In this document: positions 25,303 to 42,794 of the stretch, one piece after another
Numbering within the stretch: the stretch's first letter is position 1
Layout: each line of letters begins with the position of its first letter
Source: Bacteroidia bacterium
Lineage (GTDB): Bacteria; Bacteroidota; Bacteroidia; Bacteroidales; Azobacteroidaceae
Direction: 5' to 3'
Length of the DNA: 64,000 bases
Assembly: GCA_025996865.1 (NCBI GenBank)
Contig: BNTV01000002.1
Location: 1-64,000 of the forward strand
The notes under the pieces: model-generated
What the model was told of the DNA's origin: nothing
The model's input: the letters and a program-made list of their open reading frames with translations, nothing else
Databases searched by the model: none
Position numbers and translations under genes: made by a program

Positions 25303-25968
25303 ATGAGCACAACATTAGAAAAATTATTAGAGAGCATAGAACTGGGAAAAGTGAATCAGGCCGCCCCATTTCCGCCCCAACTGAAAGGGCAGCCGGGTGC
25401 GGATGAATACACAAAAACAGCGTTGGAAGAAGGCGTCAGCCCGACTGATATTATGAATCTCGCCCTTATTCCGGCGATGGATAAAGTCGGGCAAAAGTTT
25501 TCGGAACACAAGATATTCGTTCCGCAAATGTTGATTTCCGCCAAAGCGATGAATGCGTCTATGGTTCACCTCAAACCCTATTTTCAAGCAGGCGAAGTGA
25601 AGCGAAAAGGAACTTTCATCATTGGAACGGTTTTTGGCGACCTGCACGACATCGGCAAAAACTTGGTTGTCATGATGATTGAAGGCGCAGGTTGGGAAGT
25701 GATTGACCTCGGCATTGATGTACAGCCGGAAAAATTTACGGAAAAAGTACAGGAACATCCCGATGCCGTAGTCGGCATATCTGCATTGTTGACTACTACC
25801 ATGAATAATATGACACCGGTAGTGAAAGCAATAAAAGATGTTTCTCCCAAAACAAAAATAGTTGTAGGAGGAGCACCCTTGTCGTCTGATTTTGCGCAAG
25901 CGATTGGAGCGGATGCGTATGCAAAAGACCCACAGGAAAGCGTTAAATGGTTGGATACACTCATATAA
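25303..25968 (+). CDS. Corrinoid (B12-binding) methyl-carrier protein, MtaC-like
   Basis: The 221-residue protein has two domains: an N-terminal helical cap (MetH cap, residues about 1-95, with GVSPTDIMNLALIPAMDKVG and FVPQMLISAKAM) and a Rossmann-type cobalamin domain with the DxHxxG motif GDLHDIGKN. His115 would be the lower axial ligand; SALLTTTMNNM and VVGGAPLS complete the site. It is the central methyl carrier between MtaB (14628), the URO-D proteins and the homocysteine methyltransferase (23472). The next gene overlaps its end by 22 bases and encodes the likely reactivation partner. Confidence 0.93.
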   Translation: MSTTLEKLLESIELGKVNQAAPFPPQLKGQPGADEYTKTALEEGVSPTDIMNLALIPAMDKVGQKFSEHKIFVPQMLISAKAMNASMVHLKPYFQAGEVKRKGTFIIGTVFGDLHDIGKNLVVMMIEGAGWEVIDLGIDVQPEKFTEKVQEHPDAVVGISALLTTTMNNMTPVVKAIKDVSPKTKIVVGGAPLSSDFAQAIGADAYAKDPQESVKWLDTLI

Positions 25969-26630
25969 GCCGGTTTACGTTTGAAGAAGTGTGCCCTGAT
26001 TTGCAGGAATTGCAACTTTTTCTGAAAGCGGCTGAAACGGATGAAGATTATCCGGTAAATGTCGCTTACAGGGAAATTATGCCCTTATTGGCGGACAATT
26101 CGGACATTGCCGGTGGTTATCTCATCCGAAAAGCACACGATACTCCGTTGGAACTGGGTGCGCAAGTGCAAGGCTATATGCGCGGAGCATCCCATCTGGC
26201 ACTTTTTGTCGGCACAGCCGGACAAGTATTTTCCCGATTATCGGAACAATACAACAAGGAAGGTGCTTATCTGGAGGCTTTTGTCGCTGATGCCATAGGT
26301 TCGCTCACGGTCGAAAATGCCATGAACAAAATCCAAGCGCAATTGGAAACGTTCGCGAATAAAAACGGCAAGCAAATCACGAATCGTTACAGTCCGGGAT
26401 ATTGCAACTGGGCTTTATCCGGTCAACGCGCATTGTTCGAGTATATGTCAACCGTTCCGGTAAATGTTACGCTGACAGACTCTTGCTTGATGTTGCCCAT
26501 TAAATCTGTTAGCGGTATTATTGGTATTGGAGGAACGGTCAAAAAAAGAGAATATGCTTGTCAAATTTGTAAGAATAAAGATTGTATTTATCGAAAATTA
26601 ATACCCCCAACCCCCTCAAGGGGGCTTTAG
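25947..26630 (+). CDS. MetH activation-domain-like protein (corrinoid reactivation)
   Basis: The 227-residue protein resembles the C-terminal AdoMet-binding activation domain of cobalamin methionine synthase: a helical start, YLEAFVADAIGSLTVENAMN, then NRYSPGYCNWALSGQRALF, which contains the RxxPGYG-like AdoMet-binding segment (here RYSPGYCNW), and IGIGGTVKKREYACQICKN at the end with three cysteines (CQICKNKDC). It probably rescues oxidised cob(II)alamin on the corrinoid protein encoded by the overlapping upstream gene. The start ATG lies inside that gene. The last residues (PPTPSRGL) are repeat-encoded. Confidence 0.85.
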   Translation: MVGYTHISRFTFEEVCPDLQELQLFLKAAETDEDYPVNVAYREIMPLLADNSDIAGGYLIRKAHDTPLELGAQVQGYMRGASHLALFVGTAGQVFSRLSEQYNKEGAYLEAFVADAIGSLTVENAMNKIQAQLETFANKNGKQITNRYSPGYCNWALSGQRALFEYMSTVPVNVTLTDSCLMLPIKSVSGIIGIGGTVKKREYACQICKNKDCIYRKLIPPTPSRGL

Positions 26631-26784
26631 AGTGCAAGGATTATCAAGGACAGTGAGAATGAAACAAATAGAAACAAAAATTAAAAAGAGAATATATGAA
26701 TAATAAAGTAAATACGCACACAGCAAAGTCCCCTTTAGGGAAACAACGTTCGGCGTTTAAAGCCCCCTTGAGGGGGTTGGGGGT
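26603..26784. repeat. Family A pair with nested insert (activation protein tail / beta-helix leader)
   Basis: The left arm encodes the C-terminal IPPTPSRGL of the activation protein. The right arm, with the aacgttcggcgtt insert variant, follows the next ATG (26696) and encodes TAKSPLGKQRSAFKAPLRG. Confidence 0.88.
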
Positions 26785-28600
26785 AGTACTGTTATTTGTC
26801 CTGTCGTCTGTCGCAACATTCGCCGCAGACATTGTGATTTCTCCGGAAACGAAGACCTTGCACGAAGCCTTGCGGGAGGCGCGCGAATTGCGGCGATTAG
26901 ACAAAGTCGCACCGAACGAGCCTGTGCGCATCTTGATGCACGGCGGAATTTATCCGCTTTACGAACCGGTTTTTATCCGTCCGGAAGATTCTGGAACAGC
27001 GACAAGCCCAACTATCATTGAGGCAGCCGCAGGGGAAAATCCTATCCTAAGCGGTGGAATTAAAATAACCGGATGGAAAAAAGAAGGCAAATATTGGACG
27101 GCGCAAGTCCCCGAATTTAACGGCAATGATTTTCAATTCCGGCAACTTTGGGTAAACGGAAAAAAAGCCATGCGAGCACGTAACGTGTCCGGTTTCGACC
27201 AAATGGATAGGATTCGGTATAATGATAAAGAGCAGCAAATACTTTGGGTGCCGGCATCTTCCGTATCTAAAATTCTGAAAGCGGAACATCCCGAACTGAT
27301 TATCCATCAAATGTGGGAAATTGCCGTTTTACGGATAAAGTCTATTCAGATACAAGGTGATTCGGCAGGGATAAAATTTCACAATCCGGAAGCGCGTGTT
27401 CAATTTGAACACCCTTGGCCTCAACCGATGATGAAAGAAGGCTTTCACTCAGCCTTTTATTTAACCAACGCCTTGGAATTATTAGACGAACCGGGCGAAT
27501 GGTTTTTCGATAAACAAAAACGAAAATTGTATTACCTGCCGTTACCGGAAGAAAATCTGCAAACAGCGGAAGTCTATGCTCCTGTTCTGGAAACTTTGGT
27601 GGAAATCAGCGGAACAATCGACCGTCCGGTGGAACATATCCAATTCAAAGGTATTCATTTTCAGCACACGACATGGACGCGCCCTTCGGAAAAAGGACAC
27701 GTGCCTTTGCAAGCCGGAATGTATCTGCTGGATGCCTACAAACTGCGTCCGCCGGGAGCGCCGGGTAATTTCAACAAAGGGATAGAAAATCAAGCGTGGA
27801 TAGGTCGTCCGATTGCGGCTGTTAATATAAGCAATGCTAATCATACAGTAATAGAAAATTGTCATTTTGAACATTTGGGTACGGTCGGATTGGATTTTGT
27901 TTCGGGAACGCATCACGACCGCGTGGAAAGATGTACTTTCCGGGATATTGCCTATAATGGCTTGCAAATCGGTAAATTCTCCGATGTAGGTATGGAAACA
28001 CATTTGCCTTACGACCCCAGCGATGAACGCGAAATTTGTTCGTATCAGCATATTGCCAATAATTTGGTTACAGATGTAGCAAATGAAGATTGGGGCTGTG
28101 TCGGTATCGCAGCAGGATTTGTGCAAAACATTAACATCGAACACAACGAAATCAACGAAGTCCCTTACACCGGCATCAGTATGGGTTGGAGCTGGACAAA
28201 AACCGTCAATTGTATGCGCAACAACCGCATCCATGCCAATTATATCCACCACTATGCCAAACGAATGTATGATGTCGCCGGCATTTATACATTGTCCGTT
28301 CAAAGCAAATCGGAAATCACGGAAAACCGGATAGAAGCTATTTATCATCCGCCCTACGTCCACGACCCCAATCATTGGTTTTACTTGTACACGGACGAAG
28401 GCAGTTCGTTTATCACGGTAAAAAATAATTGGTGTCCGGCAGAAAAGTTTTTGCAAAACGCCAACGGTCCCGGCAATACATGGGAAAACAACGGACCGAT
28501 GGTTTCGGATGAGATAAAAAATAGAGCGGGAATAACACCCCCAATCACCCCTAAATCCCCTAAAGGGGACTTGAGAGTGCAAAGATTTTCAAATGAGTAA
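26696..28600 (+). CDS. Exported right-handed beta-helix glycosidase (GH141-like)
   Basis: The 634-residue protein has a repeat-encoded n-region (residues 1-30, ending KAPLRGLG), a hydrophobic signal core VVLLFVLSSVATFA and a cleavage-site-like AAD. The mature part shows PVRILMHGGIYPLYEPVFI, ENPILSGGIKITGWK and FRQLWVNGKKAMRARN, followed by parallel beta-helix repeats with many Asn-rich turns. This is the pattern of GH141 proteins (alpha-L-fucosidases/xylanases) such as those in pectin (RG-II) loci. No ATG lies between the repeat and the signal core, so the repeat codons supply the basic Lys and Arg of the signal peptide. The C-terminal segment TPKSPKGDLRVQRF also comes from a repeat. Confidence 0.8.
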   Translation: MNNKVNTHTAKSPLGKQRSAFKAPLRGLGVVLLFVLSSVATFAADIVISPETKTLHEALREARELRRLDKVAPNEPVRILMHGGIYPLYEPVFIRPEDSGTATSPTIIEAAAGENPILSGGIKITGWKKEGKYWTAQVPEFNGNDFQFRQLWVNGKKAMRARNVSGFDQMDRIRYNDKEQQILWVPASSVSKILKAEHPELIIHQMWEIAVLRIKSIQIQGDSAGIKFHNPEARVQFEHPWPQPMMKEGFHSAFYLTNALELLDEPGEWFFDKQKRKLYYLPLPEENLQTAEVYAPVLETLVEISGTIDRPVEHIQFKGIHFQHTTWTRPSEKGHVPLQAGMYLLDAYKLRPPGAPGNFNKGIENQAWIGRPIAAVNISNANHTVIENCHFEHLGTVGLDFVSGTHHDRVERCTFRDIAYNGLQIGKFSDVGMETHLPYDPSDEREICSYQHIANNLVTDVANEDWGCVGIAAGFVQNINIEHNEINEVPYTGISMGWSWTKTVNCMRNNRIHANYIHHYAKRMYDVAGIYTLSVQSKSEITENRIEAIYHPPYVHDPNHWFYLYTDEGSSFITVKNNWCPAEKFLQNANGPGNTWENNGPMVSDEIKNRAGITPPITPKSPKGDLRVQRFSNE

Positions 28601-28702
28601 ATAAATACATCATGAATAATATAAGCAATAATATCAATACCCACTCAGCCAAGTCCCCTTCAGGGGATTTAGGGGTTAAAGCCCCCTTGAGGGGGTTGGG
28701 GG
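28536..28702. repeat. Family A pair (beta-helix tail / MFS leader)
   Basis: Left arm in the 3' end of the beta-helix gene, right arm after the ATG at 28612 encoding THSAKSPSGDLGVKAPLRG of the MFS protein. Confidence 0.88.
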
Positions 28703-30057
28703 CTTCTAAAGGAAGCCTAAAAAGTACAATCGCCGTATCACTCACGAATTACCTGGATGCGGGCGCAATTGTGGCAGGTGCGAGTGGATTGACGCTTTGG
28801 CAAAATTATCTCGGACTGACCGAAGGCAATCTCGGTTGGCTCAATGCGATTAGTGCTAACTGTTTCGGCGCGGCTATCGGCGCCATCATCGGTGGTTTTC
28901 TTGCCGACAAATATGGTCGCAAAACCATTTATACTTACAATATGCTTGTGTATATGCTGGGCATTGCCATTATTATGTTTTCGATAACTTTCCCTATGTT
29001 GCTTTTGGGTTTTTTGGTAACAGGTATTTCGGTAGGCGCAGGTGTTCCTGCATCGTGGACGTATATTTCCGAAAGTTCGGAAGTGGGCAATCGCGGACGA
29101 AATATCGGAATTTCGCAGTTTGCATGGGGAGTAGGGCCGACTATCATTTTAGTTTTAGGAATGTTGCTGGCTCCCGGCAAGGACGATGCATCGGCAGGCG
29201 TTTTATTTGGATTTGTTCAAAAAGTCGCAGCTTTATTTTTAAGTGACGGAGCGAGCGTTGCAACGGTCAATGTATTCAGTAGCCGTATTATTTTCGGCTC
29301 GCTGTTTGTTGTAGCCTTTATTGCATGGATGTTGCAACGAAAACTCGAAGAGTCGAAAGATTGGGAAGAAAGCAAAGCCACACAATTGAAAACCAAGCAA
29401 CCCGGTATTTTTTCTTCGTTTGGAACGCTATTTACCAATAAAGTGAATGTGAAGACGATGCTTTTTTTGGCAGGTATTTATATTACTTGGAATTTCGTTG
29501 CCGGTGTGATGGGAATGTTTCAACCGCATATTTTTGAAACGGCAGGAGGATTGTCGAGCACTCAGGCTAATATGTTGCCTGCTATACAGTGGTTAATTAT
29601 TATTGCTGTTACCTATTTGGGCTTTGCGATGTTCGTAGATAAGATCAATCAACGATGGTTTTATTTTATAGGAACATCTATCGGTATTGCGGCTTGGGTT
29701 ATTCTGGTGTTTGTCGGGATAAAAAACCTTTCGGCTTTATGGACATTTACCATTCTTTGGGGTATTCACAATGGTATCGGCGTTCAAGCATTTTATGCTT
29801 TGTGGTCATCCGAACTTTTCCCTTCCAAATATCGCGCTGCCGCACAGGGTATTATGTTTTTTGCAGTGAGAGGCGGAGCCGCTATTTGGTCTATCGGATT
29901 TACCTCCATTTATGCTACGGCAGGATTTAATACAGCCGGATATATAATGATAGGATTCCTCGTGTTTGCGCTTATTGTCGGTACGGTTTGGACACCCAAG
30001 ACACGCGGCAAAACATTGAAACAAATAACAGAAGAAAGATACGGAGATGAAATATAA
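28612..30057 (+). CDS. MFS sugar transporter
   Basis: The 481-residue, 12-helix major facilitator has the MFS loop motif GGFLADKYGRKT between helices 2 and 3 and the sugar-porter-like end FPSKYRAAAQGIMFFAVRGG, TRGKTLKQITEE. The first about 33 residues are repeat-encoded, and the transporter proper begins at LKSTIAVSLTNYLDAGAIVA, with no alternative ATG before helix 1. The GH78 gene starts 11 bases inside its 3' end, so the transporter probably imports rhamnose-containing oligosaccharides for that intracellular enzyme. Confidence 0.87.
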   Translation: MNNISNNINTHSAKSPSGDLGVKAPLRGLGASKGSLKSTIAVSLTNYLDAGAIVAGASGLTLWQNYLGLTEGNLGWLNAISANCFGAAIGAIIGGFLADKYGRKTIYTYNMLVYMLGIAIIMFSITFPMLLLGFLVTGISVGAGVPASWTYISESSEVGNRGRNIGISQFAWGVGPTIILVLGMLLAPGKDDASAGVLFGFVQKVAALFLSDGASVATVNVFSSRIIFGSLFVVAFIAWMLQRKLEESKDWEESKATQLKTKQPGIFSSFGTLFTNKVNVKTMLFLAGIYITWNFVAGVMGMFQPHIFETAGGLSSTQANMLPAIQWLIIIAVTYLGFAMFVDKINQRWFYFIGTSIGIAAWVILVFVGIKNLSALWTFTILWGIHNGIGVQAFYALWSSELFPSKYRAAAQGIMFFAVRGGAAIWSIGFTSIYATAGFNTAGYIMIGFLVFALIVGTVWTPKTRGKTLKQITEERYGDEI

Positions 30058-32161
30058 ACAAGCGAATAACATGCCAACGTGGATTTGGTATCCGGGCGAC
30101 TTTGAAATCTGTTTGGGCAATGCAATGCAAAACCGAAGAACGGAGCGAGGAGCATTTTTTCCGCCGTTTTGGAAAATGGATAGCCATTATGTTTTAGTGG
30201 AATTTTCCAAAGAATTGGATTTGCAGGAATCCGAGGAAGTGGTCATTTTTACTGAAGGACGAGCGAATGTGAAATTAGACGGGCAACTCTTGGGATTGCG
30301 GGTCAAGCCCGCAATGACGGAGTCCACTCTCTCGCCCACGGTCATTACAATTCCCGCCGGGAAACACAAGTTAAATATCAAAGTCCATAATCAAGCGAAT
30401 GTTCCATCTATTTACGTTGAAGGAAAAACCGTTATTTCGGACGAAACATGGTTGGTCACTTACGAAGACAAAGAATGGATAGACGAATCGGGAAAAGCCT
30501 CCGATACTTCTTCCGGAACGGTTTATTTGAATACCGGACGATGGAATTTCAATACGCCCGACAATCCGCCGTCTAAATTCAAATTAGCCGTGCAGCCCTT
30601 GCCGGTGGTAAATTCCGAAAAACAAGCCAAAGGTACTTTATTGGATTTCGGCAAAGAAACATTCGGTTATGTGAAGTTTCACAATCTGAAAGGAAACGGC
30701 AATCTAAATCTTTATTACGGCGAATCGAAAGAAGAGGCGCTCGACACAGAAAAGGGTGAAACATTAGACAAATTTGCTTTTGACCAAAAAGAGCCTAAGG
30801 ATTTTATTACACCCGATTCAAGAGCCTTTCGCTATGTGTATGTGGAGGACAACCAACTGTCTTATGATTCCGTTTCCATGCTCTACGAATATTTGCCTTT
30901 GGAATACAAAGGCAGTTTCCGAAGCAGCGACGAATTGCTGAATAAAATTTGGGATATTTCTGCCTACACGCTACACCTCACGACGCGCGAATTTTTTATA
31001 GACGGCATCAAGCGCGACCGTTGGGTGTGGAGTGGGGATGCGCTGCAAAGTTATTTGATGAATTATTACTTGTTTTTCGACTCGCCATCCGTCACTCGAA
31101 CGATATTAAATCTGAGGGGAAAAGACCCGGTAACCAGCCATATCAATACGATTATGGATTACACTTTTTATTGGTTTATAAGTATTTACGATTATTACAC
31201 CTATACCGGCGATAAAACATTCATCGAACAACATTATCCACGTATGCAAAGTTTGATGGACTATTGTTTGTCTCGCACCAATGCCAATGGAATGATGGAA
31301 GGATTGGCTGGCGATTGGGTTTTCATTGATTGGGCGGATTTCAAGATGAGCAAAGCCGGCGAACTCAGTTTGGAACAATTATTGTTTTACAGGAGTTTGG
31401 AAACCATGGCTTTGTGCGCTGATATTATTGGAAATACCGATGACAATATCCTTTATAAGAAATTAGCGGAAGAATTGCAGGTGAAAATTTTCGATGCTTT
31501 TTGGGATAAAGAAAAAGGTGCATTCGTCCATAACAGAGAAGAAAACCTCAGTAGCGAACAGGTAACGCCCTACGCCAATATTTTCGCCGTGCTCTTCGAT
31601 TATTTGGATGCAGAAAAAACGCAAGACGTGAAACAAAGCGTATTACTAAATCCCAATGCCCTGAAAATTACTACGCCCTACATGCGATTCTACGAATTGG
31701 AAGCCCTCTGTAAATTGGGCGAACACAAGCATGTTTTGAAAGAAATTCGGGATTATTGGGGCGGAATGTTAAAAGAAGGCGCAACTTCTTTTTGGGAAAA
31801 ATACAATCCCGACGAAAAAGGAACGGAACATTTAGCGATGTACGGTCGTCCCTACGGAAAAAGTCTGTGCCATGGATGGGGAGCAAGTCCGCTCTACTTG
31901 TTCGGAAAATATTACTTGGGTGTGCAACCGGAAACGCCCGGCTACAAAACATTCAGCATCCGTCCCGAACTCGGCGATTTGGAATGGATAGAAGGCACGG
32001 TGCCGACACCCACCGGCGAAATCAAAGTTTATCGGGATAAAGAACAAATCAAAGTTTTTGTAAAATCGCAGTCCCCTGATATGGAAGGCTATCTCTATTA
32101 CAATGCGGATAAAATTAAAATTCAAGCAAATAAAGAATACATAATACAAGTAAAATCATGA
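30047..32161 (+). CDS. GH78 alpha-L-rhamnosidase, intracellular
   Basis: The 704-residue inverting glycosidase has a beta-sandwich start (PTWIWYPGDFEI), a GH78 N-domain with LDFGKETFGYVKFH, and the catalytic (alpha/alpha)6 motif DGIKRDRWVWSGDALQSY, equivalent to the DxxxRERxGWxGD signature. The C-terminus has GASPLYLFGKYYLGVQP. No signal peptide is seen. An ATG at 30071 (MPTWIW) is an alternative start. An attgcggg/cccgcaat palindrome is inserted in frame at 30295 and reads LRVKPAMTEST. Its substrate may be rhamnosides brought in by the MFS protein. The stop overlaps the next ATG. Confidence 0.9.
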   Translation: MKYKQANNMPTWIWYPGDFEICLGNAMQNRRTERGAFFPPFWKMDSHYVLVEFSKELDLQESEEVVIFTEGRANVKLDGQLLGLRVKPAMTESTLSPTVITIPAGKHKLNIKVHNQANVPSIYVEGKTVISDETWLVTYEDKEWIDESGKASDTSSGTVYLNTGRWNFNTPDNPPSKFKLAVQPLPVVNSEKQAKGTLLDFGKETFGYVKFHNLKGNGNLNLYYGESKEEALDTEKGETLDKFAFDQKEPKDFITPDSRAFRYVYVEDNQLSYDSVSMLYEYLPLEYKGSFRSSDELLNKIWDISAYTLHLTTREFFIDGIKRDRWVWSGDALQSYLMNYYLFFDSPSVTRTILNLRGKDPVTSHINTIMDYTFYWFISIYDYYTYTGDKTFIEQHYPRMQSLMDYCLSRTNANGMMEGLAGDWVFIDWADFKMSKAGELSLEQLLFYRSLETMALCADIIGNTDDNILYKKLAEELQVKIFDAFWDKEKGAFVHNREENLSSEQVTPYANIFAVLFDYLDAEKTQDVKQSVLLNPNALKITTPYMRFYELEALCKLGEHKHVLKEIRDYWGGMLKEGATSFWEKYNPDEKGTEHLAMYGRPYGKSLCHGWGASPLYLFGKYYLGVQPETPGYKTFSIRPELGDLEWIEGTVPTPTGEIKVYRDKEQIKVFVKSQSPDMEGYLYYNADKIKIQANKEYIIQVKS
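30295..30320. repeat. Family D palindrome (attgcggg...cccgcaatgacgg) inside GH78
   Basis: A dyad of attgcgggt and gcccgcaat around caa, followed by gacgg, a common dispersed bacterial element. Here it is read through as RVKPAMTE between beta strands. Confidence 0.8.
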
Positions 32162-34551
32162 AACATCTACTCTCTTTAATAATTGCCCTTTTGGCTGTGG
32201 TCAATGTTACCCATGCGCAGGAAAACATCACATCCGTTTCACACAACCATTCCGAAATGGTGTTGCGCGGAACATGTATCGGCGTTCAAAAGCCCTATTA
32301 TCTTCCCGGACGGACGGTTTATGAATATCCCTATACCCCCGAAACTTTTCCTTGGCTTTACGATAAAGCCTTGTGGATAGAGTATTTGGATATGCTGGCA
32401 AAAAACAAAATGAATTGCCTGTACTTGTGGAACGGACATCCGTTTGCCTCCTTAGTCAAACTGAAAGACTATCCGTATGCGGTGGAAGTGGATGATGCAA
32501 CCTTTAAAAAGAATGAAGAAATGTTTGCTTTCTTGACCGAAGAGGCGAAAAAACGAGGCATCTGGGTGATTCAAATGTTTTACAATATCATTGTGTCTAA
32601 ACCTTTTGCCGAACATCACGGCATCAAAACGCAAGACCGTTCCCGCCCGATAACTCCGTTGATTTCGGATTATACACGCAAATCCATTGCGGCTTTTATC
32701 GAAAAATATCCGAATGTCGGACTTTTAGTTTGCCTCGGCGAGGCAATGGCCACTCACGAAGATGATGTAAAATGGTTTACCGAAACCATTCTTCCCGGCG
32801 TGAAAGACGGGCTGAAAGCTTTGGGCGAAACTAACGAGCCGCCTATTGTCCTGCGCGCCCACGATACGAATTGTAAAATGGTGATGGATGCCGCCTTACC
32901 CATTTACAAGAATTTATATACCATGAACAAATACAATGGCGAATCGTTGACCACCTATCAGCCGCGAGGTCCTTGGAGTGCGACACATAAAGAGTTAAGC
33001 GAATTAGGCTCGGTACATATTTCCAATGTGCATATTTTGGCAAACTTGGAGCCTTTTCGTTACGGCTCGCCGGATTTTATTCAAAAAACCGTGCAAGCCA
33101 TGCACGAAATACACGGAGCCAACGCATTGCACCTCTATCCGCAGGCATCTTATTGGGACTGGCCCTACACAGCCGATAAAACCGAGCCACGCTTGAAAGA
33201 AATCGAACGTGACTGGATTTGGTATGAAGCGTGGGGACGTTATGCCGAAGATGCTTACCGAGACCGAAACGAAGAAATCGTATATTGGAGCAAACGTTTC
33301 GACGATGTTTACGGTTGTGGCACAGAGGCGGGAAAACAGATTTTGGATGCTTACGAACAGGCGGGCGAAATCTCTCCCAAACTCCTCCGAAAATTCGGAA
33401 TTACCGAAGGAAACCGGCAAACACTCTTGCTCGGAATGTTTATGAGTCAGTTGGTTAATCCCTCCAAGTGGACGGTCTATTCGGGGTTTCACTCTTCTTG
33501 CGGGCCTGAAGGCGAAGTGCTGACGGAATACATGCAAAAACAGTGGAAATACGAGCCGCACACCGGAGAAACACCGCCTCAACTCATTGAAGAAACCACG
33601 GCTCACGGCGAAAAGGCTGTTCTTGCCATCGAAGCCGCCGCGCCGTTTGTGACTAAGAATAAAGAAGAATTTGCAAGGCTCAAAAACGATATGTATTGTT
33701 ATCAAACCTTTGCAAACTATTTTTCCGAAAAAGTAAAAGCCGCGATTAGTGTGCTCAATTATACCCATTCCAACGATATGGTCGATTTGGAGTTTGCCGC
33801 GAAGCGTTTAGAAGCAAGTTTGAAATATTACAAACAATTGGTCGGTTTCACCAAAGATAACTATCTGTATGCCAACAGTATGCAGACCGGTCAACGCCGG
33901 ATTCCCATCGGAGGCGATGGCGGACACAATAAAACCTGGGCAGAACTGTTGCCCTACTACGAAAAAGAATTGTCCGATTTTCGGAAAAACATTGATTTCT
34001 TAAAAAAATACGGAACCGGCGCAACACAAAAAAACGCACCCTTAAAACCTGCCGAGGTAGTGTGGAAAAACAAAAAACAACCCGTCTTCAAACTTGCAAC
34101 GGATGAAAAAATATTTGCTGACGAAAATTACGTGATTGGCGATGTGGCAGCTGAATTGAAAGACTTGAAACCGCTGTTTTTTTCGTTAAAAGAACAAAAC
34201 ACAACAGGAACAATGCTCGAATTTACCTGCAAAAAGCCGGTACAAATGCTGGTCGGTTATCTGAAAACCGAACGGCGAGAATTTGCCAAATCGCCCACAT
34301 TGGAAACGGATGCTTCCGCCAATGATTACGGACAGGCTGAAATAAAAATTGCCAATGCCCTGTCGATTCCCAAACGCGGAACAGTTAACGTGCACGCCTA
34401 TACATTGCCCGCAGGAAAAAATACCTTGAATCTCGGCAAAGGTGCATTGCTCGTGCTGGGTGTAATTGATGCCGAACAAAAAATCACACCGCACAATGCC
34501 GGCATCGGCGGTGCAGATATTGGAAGTCAAGTAGATTGGTTATTTTATTGA
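32158..34551 (+). CDS. Exported putative glycoside hydrolase, alpha-glucuronidase-like TIM barrel
   Basis: The 797-residue protein has a clear signal peptide (MKHLLSLIIALLAVVNVTHA, cut before QEN). Residues about 35-400 look like a TIM-barrel glycosidase: LDMLAKNKMNCLYLWNGHPF, EEAKKRGIWVIQMFYNI, PNVGLLVCLGEAMATHEDDV and HLYPQASYWDWPY. The order and local patterns recall GH67/GH115-type alpha-glucuronidases, but I cannot fix the family. A C-terminal beta domain carries LEFTCKKPVQMLVGYL. Glu in CLGEAMATH and the following acidic residues are candidate catalytic groups. It may remove a glucuronic or 4-O-methylglucuronic acid side group; this is inference. Confidence 0.6.
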   Translation: MKHLLSLIIALLAVVNVTHAQENITSVSHNHSEMVLRGTCIGVQKPYYLPGRTVYEYPYTPETFPWLYDKALWIEYLDMLAKNKMNCLYLWNGHPFASLVKLKDYPYAVEVDDATFKKNEEMFAFLTEEAKKRGIWVIQMFYNIIVSKPFAEHHGIKTQDRSRPITPLISDYTRKSIAAFIEKYPNVGLLVCLGEAMATHEDDVKWFTETILPGVKDGLKALGETNEPPIVLRAHDTNCKMVMDAALPIYKNLYTMNKYNGESLTTYQPRGPWSATHKELSELGSVHISNVHILANLEPFRYGSPDFIQKTVQAMHEIHGANALHLYPQASYWDWPYTADKTEPRLKEIERDWIWYEAWGRYAEDAYRDRNEEIVYWSKRFDDVYGCGTEAGKQILDAYEQAGEISPKLLRKFGITEGNRQTLLLGMFMSQLVNPSKWTVYSGFHSSCGPEGEVLTEYMQKQWKYEPHTGETPPQLIEETTAHGEKAVLAIEAAAPFVTKNKEEFARLKNDMYCYQTFANYFSEKVKAAISVLNYTHSNDMVDLEFAAKRLEASLKYYKQLVGFTKDNYLYANSMQTGQRRIPIGGDGGHNKTWAELLPYYEKELSDFRKNIDFLKKYGTGATQKNAPLKPAEVVWKNKKQPVFKLATDEKIFADENYVIGDVAAELKDLKPLFFSLKEQNTTGTMLEFTCKKPVQMLVGYLKTERREFAKSPTLETDASANDYGQAEIKIANALSIPKRGTVNVHAYTLPAGKNTLNLGKGALLVLGVIDAEQKITPHNAGIGGADIGSQVDWLFY

Positions 34552-34576
34552 TTAAGTATCAACAAATAAAAATAAT

Positions 34577-42789
<8,213 letters not shown>

Positions 42790-42794
42790 CAGAT

